Origin: Shewanella fodinae
GTDB lineage: Bacteria; Pseudomonadota; Gammaproteobacteria; Enterobacterales; Shewanellaceae
DNA: 64,000 nt
Assembly: GCF_014651955.1 (NCBI RefSeq)
Contig: NZ_BMXW01000001.1
Location: 143,956 to 207,955 of the forward strand
Reading direction: 5' to 3'
Part shown: positions 37,828 through 47,512 of the stretch, in pieces
Layout: every line of letters starts with the position of its first letter
Numbering within the stretch: the first letter of the stretch is position 1
Notes under the pieces: model-generated
What the model was told of the DNA's origin: nothing
Seen by the model: only the letters and a program-made list of their open reading frames with translations
Database searches by the model: none
Program-made: the position numbers and the translations under genes

Positions 37828-38673
37828 TCATATCTGCGCTTTCAAATAATTGACTGCCTGTATAATCTGCGGCAGACGATCGTTGCCGGTCAGATAAGAG
37901 ACATAAACATTACGACGGATAGTGTCAGTAGCTGGCACCCAATGCAGTTGTCCTTTATCAATATAAGGTTGCACCATTTTCTGAGGCAGAAAAGCACTGC
38001 CGCCATTATTCAATAGGAAGTCCAGTGCAATTCTAGCTGAGCCGGTATGCAGCACTGGCAACGGCAGCTCAGTAAAATCACGCGCATGTTGAATATTAAA
38101 GGCGGTGCCCCAGTCAACTTTGATGTATTGCTGTTGCAGCACTTCCGCTAATGAGTTGATGGCAATATTACTCACCAGCCCCAACACCACTTCGCCCACC
38201 TGCAGTAACTCAAACTCTTCCAGTTTGGGGGGATCAAATGAAATCGCCAGATCTAAGGTGCGTTCCATCAGTTGCCGAGTCATCACCGACTGATTTTGCA
38301 CTTCGGTGCGTAATGCTACCCCGGAAAGTCCCTTATGCAGCCCTTGCAGATAGTCTTGCAGGTAAGCGTCCCAAATATTAGGGGCCGCACCAATTGCCAG
38401 TTGTACAGATTGTACCTGGCTCAACGACACATCTTGCTTGGCGCGCTCCCACGCCAGCAACACCGCTTCTGCATGCACCAGCATACGTTCACCGGCAGGT
38501 GTGGGCTGAATGTTATTCCGCTGCCGTTCAAACAGCTCCACCCCCAGAATCATCTCCAGTTGTTTAACGCGAAAGGAAACAGCACTCCGAGTCAGGTAGA
38601 GATTTTCAGCGGCTTTGCCAAAATGACGCGTGTGTGAGACTTCCAGAAAAGTCTTAAGCAGATCGGTATCCAT
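37828..38673 (-). CDS. hdfR: LysR-type regulator HdfR
   Basis: A 281-residue regulator. The N-terminal helix-turn-helix is HFGKAAENLYLTRSAVSFRV followed by KQLEMILGVELFER. The effector domain follows. Divergence from maoP is the same arrangement as E. coli hdfR-yifE, which supports the name. In E. coli it represses flhDC and activates gltBD. Confidence 0.88.
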   Translation of the reverse strand: MDTDLLKTFLEVSHTRHFGKAAENLYLTRSAVSFRVKQLEMILGVELFERQRNNIQPTPAGERMLVHAEAVLLAWERAKQDVSLSQVQSVQLAIGAAPNIWDAYLQDYLQGLHKGLSGVALRTEVQNQSVMTRQLMERTLDLAISFDPPKLEEFELLQVGEVVLGLVSNIAINSLAEVLQQQYIKVDWGTAFNIQHARDFTELPLPVLHTGSARIALDFLLNNGGSAFLPQKMVQPYIDKGQLHWVPATDTIRRNVYVSYLTGNDRLPQIIQAVNYLKAQI

Positions 38674-38782
38674 AAAAATTCTTTATCAAACAAGACAAAT
38701 TTTTTTGATTTATAAATCAATCATACTAGCCAATACTCTGCTTGCAAATCTCTGTCACCGGTAATTTTGCAAGGATATGACC

Positions 38783-39217
38783 ATGTTAACTACGACTTCT
38801 TCATCATCGTCAGTGCCACAGAACAATGCCGTGAGCTTTTCCTCGACACGCCGTTTCTATGATGATGCTAACTTTCCCAAAGGTTTCCGTCGTTGTGGGG
38901 ATTTTACCCAAAAAGAAGCCGAGCTGCTTGAGGCACATGGCGTTGCCATGAAATCACTGGCAGATGGCAGTCTATTGCCCCGCACCATTGATGAACAACG
39001 TTTTGTTGATGTCGTCAAGGGATTGCAGGCAGCATCCAGCCCGATGGAAAAACTCTGGATAAAATACACCACGTTGGCGCAAGGACGGCCGTTTTATGCG
39101 GTTGTTGGCACCAATCTGGTTCGGCCATCTGAAGCCGACGTATATCTGGATTTGTTGGACACCGATTCCGATGTTGCTGACGAAGATGAGGAACCCCAAG
39201 CGGAAGAAAAGGCCTGA
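38783..39217 (+). CDS. maoP: DUF413 protein MaoP
   Basis: A 144-residue protein. The conserved block is FSSTRRFYDDANFPKGFRRC, GDFTQKEAELLEAHG, matching E. coli YifE/MaoP, which organises the Ori macrodomain with the maoS site. I choose ATG 38783, seven bases from AAGGA, over 38777. N-terminal serine-rich and C-terminal acidic tails make it longer than the E. coli protein (112). Confidence 0.88.
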   Translation: MLTTTSSSSSVPQNNAVSFSSTRRFYDDANFPKGFRRCGDFTQKEAELLEAHGVAMKSLADGSLLPRTIDEQRFVDVVKGLQAASSPMEKLWIKYTTLAQGRPFYAVVGTNLVRPSEADVYLDLLDTDSDVADEDEEPQAEEKA

Positions 39218-39239
39218 TCTTTCGCTTAGCTGACTCAGA

Positions 39240-39266
39240 ATAAGGGAGGCGTTACGCCTCCCTTAT
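39240..39266. terminator. Bidirectional terminator between maoP and peptidase
   Basis: ATAAGGGAGGCG, loop TTA, CGCCTCCCTTAT: a perfect 12-bp stem between two convergent genes (39217 and 39283). Flanks are GTTATTA and TTCTGAG, so U runs are short. Confidence 0.75.
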
Positions 39267-39282
39267 GTTATTACCGCAAGCG

Positions 39283-40869
39283 TTACAGCCCATCCTGCGC
39301 GCGACGCTTTTTAAAATCTGACGCTTCTAGCCATCTAGGCCAGTCATCGCTATTGGCCAGTTTGTCGAGGATATCACTCATTAAATCCAGATCCTGCGCT
39401 ACACCGCCTAAGTTCCAGTTAGGATCGTAACGGTCTGCGGGCTGGTGATATTTATGGGCAATATAATCTGGGTCAGTATCACCAAGACTGAGAAACAGCA
39501 ATCCCGGCACCCCTTCTTTTGCTAATGCAAAATGATCTGAGCGGAACATCAGACCATTCTGCGGTCTGGGATCAGCTTTGACTTCACGCCCCTGCGCTTT
39601 GGCGGCATCGGCAAGATAACCTTCCAACTCAGAAACGCCCTCGCCGTAGCGCAACACGTAGTGGGTGGGCTTGCCAACATTCATGCCATCAATATTGAGA
39701 AAGGCCACCAATTGTTTAGTAGGAACTGGTGGATGCTCAGCAAAATACTGCGCGCCCAATAAACCGTTTTCCTCTGCAGTAAAACTGGCAAATAGAATGG
39801 AGCGTTTAGGCGCAGCCTTACCTTGTAAGCCTTTAAAGTGACGCGCTAACGCCAACACACCAGCGACTCCAGAAGCGTTATCAACCGCACCGTGGTAGAT
39901 GGCTTCTTTGCCATCAACTATAGCCTTGCCCAGATGATCCCAATGAGCATGCATCACCAGCCATTCATCTGGCTGCGTTGTGCCTGGCAATAATCCAGCA
40001 ACGTTATGGGAAGTGGCCAATTCGATGTGATTGTTGATAGTCAGATTAGCCTGCAACGGCAACGTAACCGCTTTAAAACCCTTTTTTACGGCAGTCAGCT
40101 TTAACTGGTCGTAGTCCAATCCTGCCGCCTTAAAAATCTGCTGCGCCACATTGTGCTGGATCCAGCCCATGACGCCGATATGCGAGAGATTTTTCTGGTC
40201 ATCGACCAAGGTGTATTTGCTGTTGGTGTTGCTGCTCTCTACCACGTTCCAGCCATAGGCGGCAGGCGCAGTTTCATGCACGATAAACACCGCCTTAGCC
40301 CCCTGCCGCGCGGCTTCCTCATATTTATATGTCCAGCGGCCATAATAGGTCATGGCGTTGCCTTTAAACACCTGCGGGTCTTGAGTAGCAAAGCCAGGGT
40401 CATTCACCAGCACAATAACGGTTTTGCCTTTGACATCAACACCGGCATAGTCATTCCAGCCGTATTCCGGCGCGTTAATCCCATAGCCGACGAAGACCAC
40501 ATCGCTATTAGCCAACTGCACCTGCGGCACTACCTGCTCAGTACGTGCGGTAAAATCACGACCATTGGTAAACGTCAGACCACCGACCCGCAATTGCATC
40601 TGCTGATCCGCCGTGATTTTGGCCATCGGCACATCCTGTACGTAACTGTCACCGAATCCGGGCTTCAACCCTATTTCGCGAAACGATTTTTCCAGATAAC
40701 TGATGGTGAGCTTTTCGCCTTCAGACAAGGGGCCACGCCCTTCAAACTTATCACTGGCAAGCGTTTTAACATCCTGCCGATAGGTGGGTGCATCAAAGTG
40801 AAAAGTGGCGGCATTGACAGCTGGCAAGCATAAGATGCCCAGCAAACCGACCAGATGTGAGGGTTTCAC
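39283..40869 (-). CDS. Exported M28-family zinc aminopeptidase
   Basis: A 528-residue peptidase starting at GTG 40869 with AAGGAAT upstream. Signal peptide: LVGLLGILCLPAVNA. A PA domain lies in the middle (VDVKGKTVIVLVNDPGFATQ). The zinc site: VMHAHWDHLG, GAVDNASGVAGVLALARH, FASFTAEENGLLGA, LNIDGMNVG. It removes N-terminal residues from peptides in the periplasm or outside. Substrate preference unknown. Confidence 0.9.
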   Translation of the reverse strand: MKPSHLVGLLGILCLPAVNAATFHFDAPTYRQDVKTLASDKFEGRGPLSEGEKLTISYLEKSFREIGLKPGFGDSYVQDVPMAKITADQQMQLRVGGLTFTNGRDFTARTEQVVPQVQLANSDVVFVGYGINAPEYGWNDYAGVDVKGKTVIVLVNDPGFATQDPQVFKGNAMTYYGRWTYKYEEAARQGAKAVFIVHETAPAAYGWNVVESSNTNSKYTLVDDQKNLSHIGVMGWIQHNVAQQIFKAAGLDYDQLKLTAVKKGFKAVTLPLQANLTINNHIELATSHNVAGLLPGTTQPDEWLVMHAHWDHLGKAIVDGKEAIYHGAVDNASGVAGVLALARHFKGLQGKAAPKRSILFASFTAEENGLLGAQYFAEHPPVPTKQLVAFLNIDGMNVGKPTHYVLRYGEGVSELEGYLADAAKAQGREVKADPRPQNGLMFRSDHFALAKEGVPGLLFLSLGDTDPDYIAHKYHQPADRYDPNWNLGGVAQDLDLMSDILDKLANSDDWPRWLEASDFKKRRAQDGL

Positions 40870-41024
40870 TACTTATTCCTTACTTTCGATATTTTTCCGT
40901 TGGATTTTCATTGTAACAGCGAATAAGCTGCCGACAATCTTAACCTCGGGCAACCTACTGTAAAATTGTAATAAGTTGCTCGCAACGTGTTAACATGTCG
41001 GCATAACCATCGGCGGCAACCTCA

Positions 41025-42050
41025 ATGACCCAGTCACTACTGCAGCAAGCGGCAAAATATCTGAAAAAAGCACTACCGTTGATGCTTAAATATCAGATAC
41101 CGACTACGCCCACCAACTATACGTTGTGGTACACCTATGTCAGCGAACAGAACTCGCAACTCAATTCACAGCTTGATGAAGTGATAGCGCAATACCAAAC
41201 CTGTCCGCCCACCACCGCAGAAGTGCTGTACCAGCAGCATATCGGCGATCCGAAGGACCTTGACGTACATAATCTACGACAGAATATGGAAGCGATGACC
41301 ACGGAACTGTCGCAATCGCTGCGTGATACCAGTATCGATACTGATTCGTTCCGCAACAAACTGGAAGCAAACTTTGGTAAGCTGAGTCTGTTAGAGCAAG
41401 AGGCCATCAGTCTGGAGCAGGTGATGGACATGGTGCGGAATCTGGTACAAGACTCGGATGACATTATCAACAGTACCGCCTACTTTACCCACCAGTTGGA
41501 TAAAGCCCAGCAAGAAATCGAAGCATTGCGGCAACGGCTGTCAGCGGCAGAACACGATGTCATGTATGATGCCCTAACCGGTTGTTTTAACCGTCGCGCC
41601 TTTAATCTGGATCTGAACGCGCTGCTGCAACAATCGCCGGAAGGCACCTGTTTAATCCTCAGCGATATCGATCATTTCAAAGAGTTTAACGATACCTACG
41701 GCCATGTGTTGGGCGATCAAGTATTAAAAGCGGTATCCAAGCGAATGCAAGATAGTTGTCGTGACGGTATCAAACTGTACCGTTTTGGCGGTGAGGAATT
41801 TGCCATTATTGTGCCAAAAAGTCGGCAGCGCATTGCCAGACAGCTCGCTGAATCGATGCGACGCTCTCTGGAAAAAGTAACCGTGCGGGATAGAAAGCAA
41901 CACGCCAGTGTGGGTAATATCAGTGCCAGTTTCGGTGTCAGTGAGTGGCAGCCCAAAGATTCAACTGCCAGTCTGATTGAACGTACTGATCAACTTTTGT
42001 ATGAAGCCAAACGTCTGGGACGTAACCGGGTGATGCCCATAAACGGCTGA
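41025..42050 (+). CDS. Diguanylate cyclase (GGDEF)
   Basis: A 341-residue cytoplasmic protein. Residues 1-170 are an alpha-helical sensor with coiled coils. The GGDEF domain starts near 175 (DVMYDALTGCFNRRAFNLDL); its active site is RFGGEEFAIIV near 255. The usual product-inhibition RxxD upstream reads RDGI here, so the inhibitory site seems lost. It makes cyclic di-GMP from GTP. Confidence 0.92.
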   Translation: MTQSLLQQAAKYLKKALPLMLKYQIPTTPTNYTLWYTYVSEQNSQLNSQLDEVIAQYQTCPPTTAEVLYQQHIGDPKDLDVHNLRQNMEAMTTELSQSLRDTSIDTDSFRNKLEANFGKLSLLEQEAISLEQVMDMVRNLVQDSDDIINSTAYFTHQLDKAQQEIEALRQRLSAAEHDVMYDALTGCFNRRAFNLDLNALLQQSPEGTCLILSDIDHFKEFNDTYGHVLGDQVLKAVSKRMQDSCRDGIKLYRFGGEEFAIIVPKSRQRIARQLAESMRRSLEKVTVRDRKQHASVGNISASFGVSEWQPKDSTASLIERTDQLLYEAKRLGRNRVMPING

Positions 42051-42069
42051 CCTGACGCAAGTCCCAAGT

Positions 42070-43272
42070 TTAATTTACTGCATTGGCCGATGACAATGGC
42101 GCTTCCTGTTCACTCGGTATGGCCTGTGGCACTTCACGTTGTTTGTTCAAAACCGGGTTAGCATACATCGCCAGAAAAATTTGTTGTTGGTCACTGGCAA
42201 TCGACTGCAGCCGCCGCTGAAATTGCGCGGTCTGTTGCTGGCAATCCGTTAAAGCAACCATATCCTTTGCCGTATAGTCTTTGCCTGTCATTTGCTGATA
42301 CGCCAGCAGATTACTGGGATACAAGCGGTAATTTTGCCAGATCTGGCGGTCTATCTCGGCCGCTACCGCCTCAGCGTTGGCGTAATCGCCCTGTAAAGGC
42401 TCGCCAAAAGCCAGATGTACATGCCCTTTGAAACCAGCAATCCCGGCGGCGATGCTGGCAATATCCTCATGGGCCTGTTTGCGATATTCCCCCGTCTGAC
42501 ACAAGCTGAACAACTCTTGGGTTTTAGCGGCATCACAAGGATCCCACTCATAGGAGATAGCCACCGGCACAATGTTAAGCTCGCGGATATAGTCGGCATA
42601 TTCCTGTGTTTTAGGGCGATTTAACGTCAACATCGAGATAATCGCGGCATTAGTGCAGTCGTTACCATCTTTTGCCCGCCCTTCTCGTTGCGCTAACCAC
42701 ACATGGCTATGCTCCTGCTGCAACGAATGCTGAATAAAAGCCGATAATTGCTTTGATGCTTTGAGTTTTTCCCTTGGGCTAGTTGCTGAACGTTTCACAA
42801 TAAAGCTCTTGTTCAAGCGCATCAAATCCGCCACATACGGCTTGGTGAGCAGATTATCCCCAATAGCAATCCGCACGGTTTGTTGGCCGTACTGATACAA
42901 CGCCATATTCACGAATGCCGGATCTAGCGCAATATCTCGATGATTGCTGATAAAAAGGTACGCCTTATCGGTTGGTAATCGGTCAAACCCTGAAACCGAT
43001 AGTTCAGTGACAGTGGCATCCATCATTCGCTGCATGTAGCGGGCAACCACCAATTGCACCTCTGTCACAGAGGTTAATTGTCCTAGCTGCCGCCGCAGAT
43101 GGCGGCGCACCGCCCAAGCCATTACAGCGGGTAGCCAGCGGGACAATCGAGGGAAACGCCAACGAGCCAGAACTAGGCTCAGATCGGGACTGTCCATGAT
43201 TCGCGCCAGAACCTCAGACACCTCGCCATCATGGTACGGGCGAATGTCATCAAAGCAGCAGTTGTCAGTCAT
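42070..43272 (-). CDS. Acyltransferase, PlsC-like (LPLAT)
   Basis: A 400-residue protein of the glycerolipid acyltransferase superfamily. The catalytic motif is FISNHRDIALDPAFVN, with the spacing between His and Asp one longer than the canonical HX4D unless the first Asp is used. WLAQREGRAKDGNDC is the second motif, and LNIVPVAISYEWDPCD the third. Substrate unknown; 1-acyl-glycerol-3-phosphate acyltransferase is the common label. No signal peptide. Confidence 0.82.
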   Translation of the reverse strand: MTDNCCFDDIRPYHDGEVSEVLARIMDSPDLSLVLARWRFPRLSRWLPAVMAWAVRRHLRRQLGQLTSVTEVQLVVARYMQRMMDATVTELSVSGFDRLPTDKAYLFISNHRDIALDPAFVNMALYQYGQQTVRIAIGDNLLTKPYVADLMRLNKSFIVKRSATSPREKLKASKQLSAFIQHSLQQEHSHVWLAQREGRAKDGNDCTNAAIISMLTLNRPKTQEYADYIRELNIVPVAISYEWDPCDAAKTQELFSLCQTGEYRKQAHEDIASIAAGIAGFKGHVHLAFGEPLQGDYANAEAVAAEIDRQIWQNYRLYPSNLLAYQQMTGKDYTAKDMVALTDCQQQTAQFQRRLQSIASDQQQIFLAMYANPVLNKQREVPQAIPSEQEAPLSSANAVN

Positions 43273-43712
43273 TGCAGAAGTTACGCCTAAGCCTTTGTTC
43301 GTGAAGGTAATGCCAAAACAGTGGCGACCAGAATAAAACCGCCAAGATACCGGAAAGTATCTTCAAATTCTATATCACCGGCCACAAAGCATTAGGAACG
43401 AACGGTCACCTATGAGCTCACTGCAGCTATATTGGTATTCCAAAGCTCTTGCAACTAAATAAGTAGCGTCGACACGCATAACCCCATCCATGAGGCTCCA
43501 CCGCGTCATCCCTGACGCGGAGGGTAGACTTATCGGAATAACCTCTATTCCTCGGGTGACACGCAATTAGGAACAGCTATTTAGGTGGCTATCATCAGCC
43601 AGAGCGTTAACGTTTTAGCCGCTGGTATATTGAGATTCACCACGACAAGGAACACGCCCGTAGCATCAACAGCTACAGCGACTCTTTTTGATTTTCCCGA
43701 CAAAACGCTATG
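43273..43712. other. Intergenic region with a perfect palindromic hairpin
   Basis: 440 bases without a supported gene. CCGCGTCA at 43501-43508 and TGACGCGG at 43513-43520 form an 8-bp stem with loop TCCC. No T run follows on either strand, so it is not a standard terminator; it resembles a scattered palindromic element. The frames in this stretch have no family features. Confidence 0.5.
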
Positions 43713-44354
43713 TCAGGCAGAATGCTGCAAAGGTATGAATTCTTCCGCTTCCACTAAAAAACGTAATTCCGCACCGCCCGTTAAGGCATTAAAGGGGTAA
43801 CAGGTCACCAACGTCAACAGCGATTCGTCGCCATTGGCCAACCACTGGGTTTGTGACTCATGGACGATACGGGTAGCTCGGATTCGGTAAAAATGTGTGT
43901 CACCGTTCATCGTCTGCAACCGCACTATCTGTCCGCGCCGAGCATAAGCTAACACCGCAAAATGGGTATCTCGATGCCCAGCAATCACGGTATTTCCCAG
44001 TTCCCCAGGCTTCGCGCCGCCCATCATCTGCGCTGGGCCAAAAGCCAGATTGCGACCACTGGCCCCCGCCAATACATATAACGGCGGATTGTCACCAATC
44101 CATAATTTGGCCACAGGGTGAGTATCAGCCCAGAACCAGGGTTTGTGTGATTGCCCATCCTGCAAACTTTTATTCCAGGCATCCTCAATCAGGTACTGGG
44201 CAAACATTGCCTTAGCCTGCATATATCCTCCTTTTGCTACCAACACCAGTCCCGACAATAACAGCAGTATCATTGCCAGACTGACGCACAACGGCTTAAT
44301 CTCGGCTGACCAATCACACACAAATAATGGGCGACAAATATTGGTAAATGACAT
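43713..44354 (-). CDS. Class GN sortase
   Basis: A 213-residue membrane transpeptidase. One membrane helix at 23-40 (VSLAMILLLLSGLVLVA). Catalytic His127 in VIAGHRDTHF, Cys185 in LLTLVTCYPFNAL, Arg198 in GAELRFLVEA. Its start ATG overlaps the target-gene TGA (TCAT on the plus strand at 44353-44356), fixing it at 44354. It should attach the neighbouring vWA protein to an unknown acceptor. Sortases are rare in gram-negatives; this one belongs to the dedicated locus with one substrate. Confidence 0.92.
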   Translation of the reverse strand: MSFTNICRPLFVCDWSAEIKPLCVSLAMILLLLSGLVLVAKGGYMQAKAMFAQYLIEDAWNKSLQDGQSHKPWFWADTHPVAKLWIGDNPPLYVLAGASGRNLAFGPAQMMGGAKPGELGNTVIAGHRDTHFAVLAYARRGQIVRLQTMNGDTHFYRIRATRIVHESQTQWLANGDESLLTLVTCYPFNALTGGAELRFLVEAEEFIPLQHSA

Positions 44355-46555
44355 CAGCAACTCCTTGTCGCTGCAAACTGCCGTTTCCAGATCCCCAGCA
44401 ACATTGCGACAATAAGCAACAATGTTCCCATCAGTAGCCGTAGACGGCTGTTGGTGGCGGTTTGTGGCATGTTGCCCGGCGCTTGCCAACCGGCGGGATT
44501 CATATTGGCTACTTCGCCTACAGCATTGTGCTGAGGATCGGTATTGACTGGCGTGATGTCCACCGCCACCAAGCTGGTATAACTACTCACCAGATGGTAG
44601 GTCAGTGCCAATGCTGTGACTTGTTTAGCGGTGCGCTCAGCATTGTCACTGCTGCGGGCTAATTCCAGCGAAGCTATCTGTTGCCTTGCCCACAATAGAT
44701 CCAGTCCGCGTTTTTCAGTGTCAGCTTGCAACAACACCTGTTGCTGCCAAAACTGGCCTTGCAAATTGCCCGAAACAATCAACGCCTTTTGCTCGGCACT
44801 GCGCTCACGCAAACTGAGTAACATCGGCTCGCCCATATACAGATCGGGAATATGCGCCGGCCAATAGTCTGGCACCGTACCATCGGCATAATGCAACTGC
44901 ACATCGGTGAGCACTGGCGCAGCAATTTTGTTGAGTAACGATACCGTCTGCTGTTCCACTTGCTGCATGTTGCCGATATAGGTGAAAGTGCCCCGCCCCA
45001 ATTCCGCCGCGCGTCGCATAAAATGACTGTTGGGAGCGCTGCCAATACCGATGGTAAACAGTCGATTATTTCCCAAGCGGTCACGGATCAGCGTAAACAG
45101 CTGATCTTCATTACCCACCGCGCCATCGGTCATGAAGATCACTTGTCGCAATGCCGCATCAGACTCATTCGCCACGGTATCACCTGTGAATGGCAACGCC
45201 AGTTGCAGTGCTTTGGCCATCTCGGTACCGCCATTAGCCTCCAAACTGCGCACAAACTGCTGCGCTAGGCCAATATTGTGTGCGGTCACCGGTAACGCCT
45301 GGGGGGCTAATGGCTGCACATCTGAGCTAAATGCCAGAATGTTGAAACTGTCCTGAGGCTTAAGACCTGACAGCGCATAAAGCACGGCACTTTTGGCTTG
45401 AGCCATCGCGTCGCCAGCCATCGAACCCGAAGTGTCGATCACTAAAATCAGTTCTCTGGGGTTGTCTGTCTGCGGTTTGACGGCCGGAGGCATCATCATA
45501 AGCAGGCTGTAGCGGCTGGTGTCAGGCGCATCATGATTGTCAGAGCTGTGGTTGTAGGTCTGCCCTAACTGGCTGTATAGCGCCGCGGTGGGGGCATTAG
45601 CGGCCTGCGGTTGCCAGTCCAGTACAAAGTCCCGATCTGGCAAAGCGTTCGACAGTGTAATGACCATGCTGCCATCATCCTGAGGCTGCTGTTGGATCTG
45701 ATGGCTGGCAGAACTCACCGAAGCCAACGGCAGACCGGCATCCAGTACGATGTTAATGCTGGTACGGTTGGCACTGGCCTGTTCTTGTCGCAATGCCGTG
45801 TTATCCACCATGAGTGTTTGCAGCGATAACACCTCTGGCAATTTTGCTGCGGATGTCAGCATAGCTGCCGGAATATAGCGTGGCGTCAGCGTCATCGGGA
45901 ATCGCAGGTTAAACTGACCATCCCGATAATCCAGCGCCTGCTGATAACTAAAACGGATCTCCAGCGTTTGTCCCGGTCCCAGATTTGCTACTTCGGCGGT
46001 AAACAGATTTGGCCGCTGCTGACTCAGCAAGCTAGCGCGCTTGCCGTCAGCTTTCGCCTGTTCATAGAGCTGCCGCGCCTCTTTTCTGGGTTTGATCTGC
46101 CCTGCTATCAGCCGCTCGCCTATTTTCATCTGCAAGCTGTCCACCGCCGCATTTTCGGGCAATGGGAATAGATAGCGGCCATTGAGCCACTGCTCACTAT
46201 GATTGGTGTAATGCTGGGTAACGGTAACCCTGTTGGTCAGCCCAGACACCTGCATATTCACATCGGTTTTCAAACCCGGCGCAATATTATTGTTGGTGTT
46301 ATCCCCTTGCCACTCCAGCGTCCCCGCCCCCGGCCATTCGGGGTTAAGCACCATATCTTCAGGGCTCTGTGTAGATGCAATAGCAGATACCGATGTCAAC
46401 AAATTAAACAGCAACACCGCTAACAGCAACAGACCGCAGCCTTGCAGCAGGTCGAATAGCCAATCAGGCCACCACTGATGATTGGGCGCTAATGCCACCG
46501 CACAATCATCGCCCGTGGTCGTTGCCGCCAAAGAGGCGGAAAATTCCTTTTTCAT
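44354..46555 (-). CDS. Sortase target protein with VIT and vWA domains
   Basis: A 733-residue exported protein. The N-terminal hydrophobic segment is near 35-60 (LLQGCGLLLLAVLLFNLLTS). A VIT domain at about 110-230 (NRVTVTQHYTNHSEQWLNGR) is followed by a vWA domain with the metal site VIDTSGSMAGDAM. The C-terminus has the sorting signal: MPQTAT, membrane helix LRLLMGTLLLIVAMLLGIW, basic tail. MPQTA replaces LPxTG. It is the substrate of the sortase encoded next, overlapping by one base. Confidence 0.92.
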   Translation of the reverse strand: MKKEFSASLAATTTGDDCAVALAPNHQWWPDWLFDLLQGCGLLLLAVLLFNLLTSVSAIASTQSPEDMVLNPEWPGAGTLEWQGDNTNNNIAPGLKTDVNMQVSGLTNRVTVTQHYTNHSEQWLNGRYLFPLPENAAVDSLQMKIGERLIAGQIKPRKEARQLYEQAKADGKRASLLSQQRPNLFTAEVANLGPGQTLEIRFSYQQALDYRDGQFNLRFPMTLTPRYIPAAMLTSAAKLPEVLSLQTLMVDNTALRQEQASANRTSINIVLDAGLPLASVSSASHQIQQQPQDDGSMVITLSNALPDRDFVLDWQPQAANAPTAALYSQLGQTYNHSSDNHDAPDTSRYSLLMMMPPAVKPQTDNPRELILVIDTSGSMAGDAMAQAKSAVLYALSGLKPQDSFNILAFSSDVQPLAPQALPVTAHNIGLAQQFVRSLEANGGTEMAKALQLALPFTGDTVANESDAALRQVIFMTDGAVGNEDQLFTLIRDRLGNNRLFTIGIGSAPNSHFMRRAAELGRGTFTYIGNMQQVEQQTVSLLNKIAAPVLTDVQLHYADGTVPDYWPAHIPDLYMGEPMLLSLRERSAEQKALIVSGNLQGQFWQQQVLLQADTEKRGLDLLWARQQIASLELARSSDNAERTAKQVTALALTYHLVSSYTSLVAVDITPVNTDPQHNAVGEVANMNPAGWQAPGNMPQTATNSRLRLLMGTLLLIVAMLLGIWKRQFAATRSC

Positions 46556-46570
46556 TGGCGCATCCTCGGC

Positions 46571-47305
46571 TTATTGCTGATTATTGGCAGCTAATGCCGC
46601 ATCGGGATTTTGCAGGCGCAGTGTCACCCGACGGTCAAAGAAATCGCCTTCCAGACTTTCTTTTTGACTCAGTGGGGCACTGGCACCATAAGCACTCGCG
46701 GTTAGACGCTCACCATCTACACCTTGCTGAATAAGAAAATCACGTACCGCTTGTACTCGCTGTTCCGATAACTGTTGGTTGAATTCTGCAGAACCTCGGC
46801 GATCCGCATAGCCAGAAAGATCCAATGTCAGTTCCGGTGCCAGGCTCATGGCATAAGCAATGTCTTTCAACTGCGCGGCAAAATGTGGTTCAATTTCTGC
46901 GGTGCCAGTGCGAAACTGCACGTTCATACCAACGGTCAACTCTTCCAGTTTGGAGACCCTTGCCGCCTGCAATGTTTTCAGTTGCCGCTGTGCTTCGGTG
47001 TATTGTGCTTGTAACTGTTCCAGTGACTGTTGTTTTTGAGTAAGCGCGGTGATTTGTATTGCCTGAGTCTCTAACGTTTGTTGCTGCGCTTGGATGTATT
47101 TGTCATCGCCAACACTTTTTCCCACCAAACTGCCACTGAACGCACCAACTATCGCGCCCACTGGTCCACCAATCACCGCGCCCAAAACCATACCGCCGCC
47201 AAAACCAACGGCGGCTTCGGTTTGATTGTCCTGACGTTCCTGAGCCATCGCGGGCAGCGTCATGAGTGAAGAGATCACTAAAGCAGAGATAATGTGCTGT
47301 TTCAT
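46571..47305 (-). CDS. pdsO: Sortase-associated OmpA-like protein
   Basis: A 244-residue protein. Signal peptide ends near MTLPAMA. A glycine-rich zipper-like hydrophobic part follows (GFGGGMVLGAVIGGPVGAIV), then a coiled coil (60-110), then an OmpA C-terminal peptidoglycan-binding domain (LDLSGYADRRGSAEFNQQLS, RVTLRLQNP). It precedes the target and sortase in one transcript and probably anchors the system in the envelope. Confidence 0.88.
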   Translation of the reverse strand: MKQHIISALVISSLMTLPAMAQERQDNQTEAAVGFGGGMVLGAVIGGPVGAIVGAFSGSLVGKSVGDDKYIQAQQQTLETQAIQITALTQKQQSLEQLQAQYTEAQRQLKTLQAARVSKLEELTVGMNVQFRTGTAEIEPHFAAQLKDIAYAMSLAPELTLDLSGYADRRGSAEFNQQLSEQRVQAVRDFLIQQGVDGERLTASAYGASAPLSQKESLEGDFFDRRVTLRLQNPDAALAANNQQ

Positions 47306-47512
47306 TTCACGGTTTCCTTGTTGTAAACGTTAATGTGTTGAGGTGTCGATGGAGTCATTAAACCGGAGTGAAATGGCAGTGAAAGGGAGCAAAAGTGGCA
47401 GTTCGGCGATCAATTGTGGCAACAAAATGGCATTTGCCTACAGGCGCTTTTTTATCAGGCAATTTGTTGTATAGTCACGGCTAATCACTCAGAACAAGAG
47501 ATTTCCGCGCAT

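Noticed and set aside
43585-43800. 71-codon rightward frame before the sortase gene end
   Set aside because: Overlaps the sortase C-terminus on the other strand and has no coding features.
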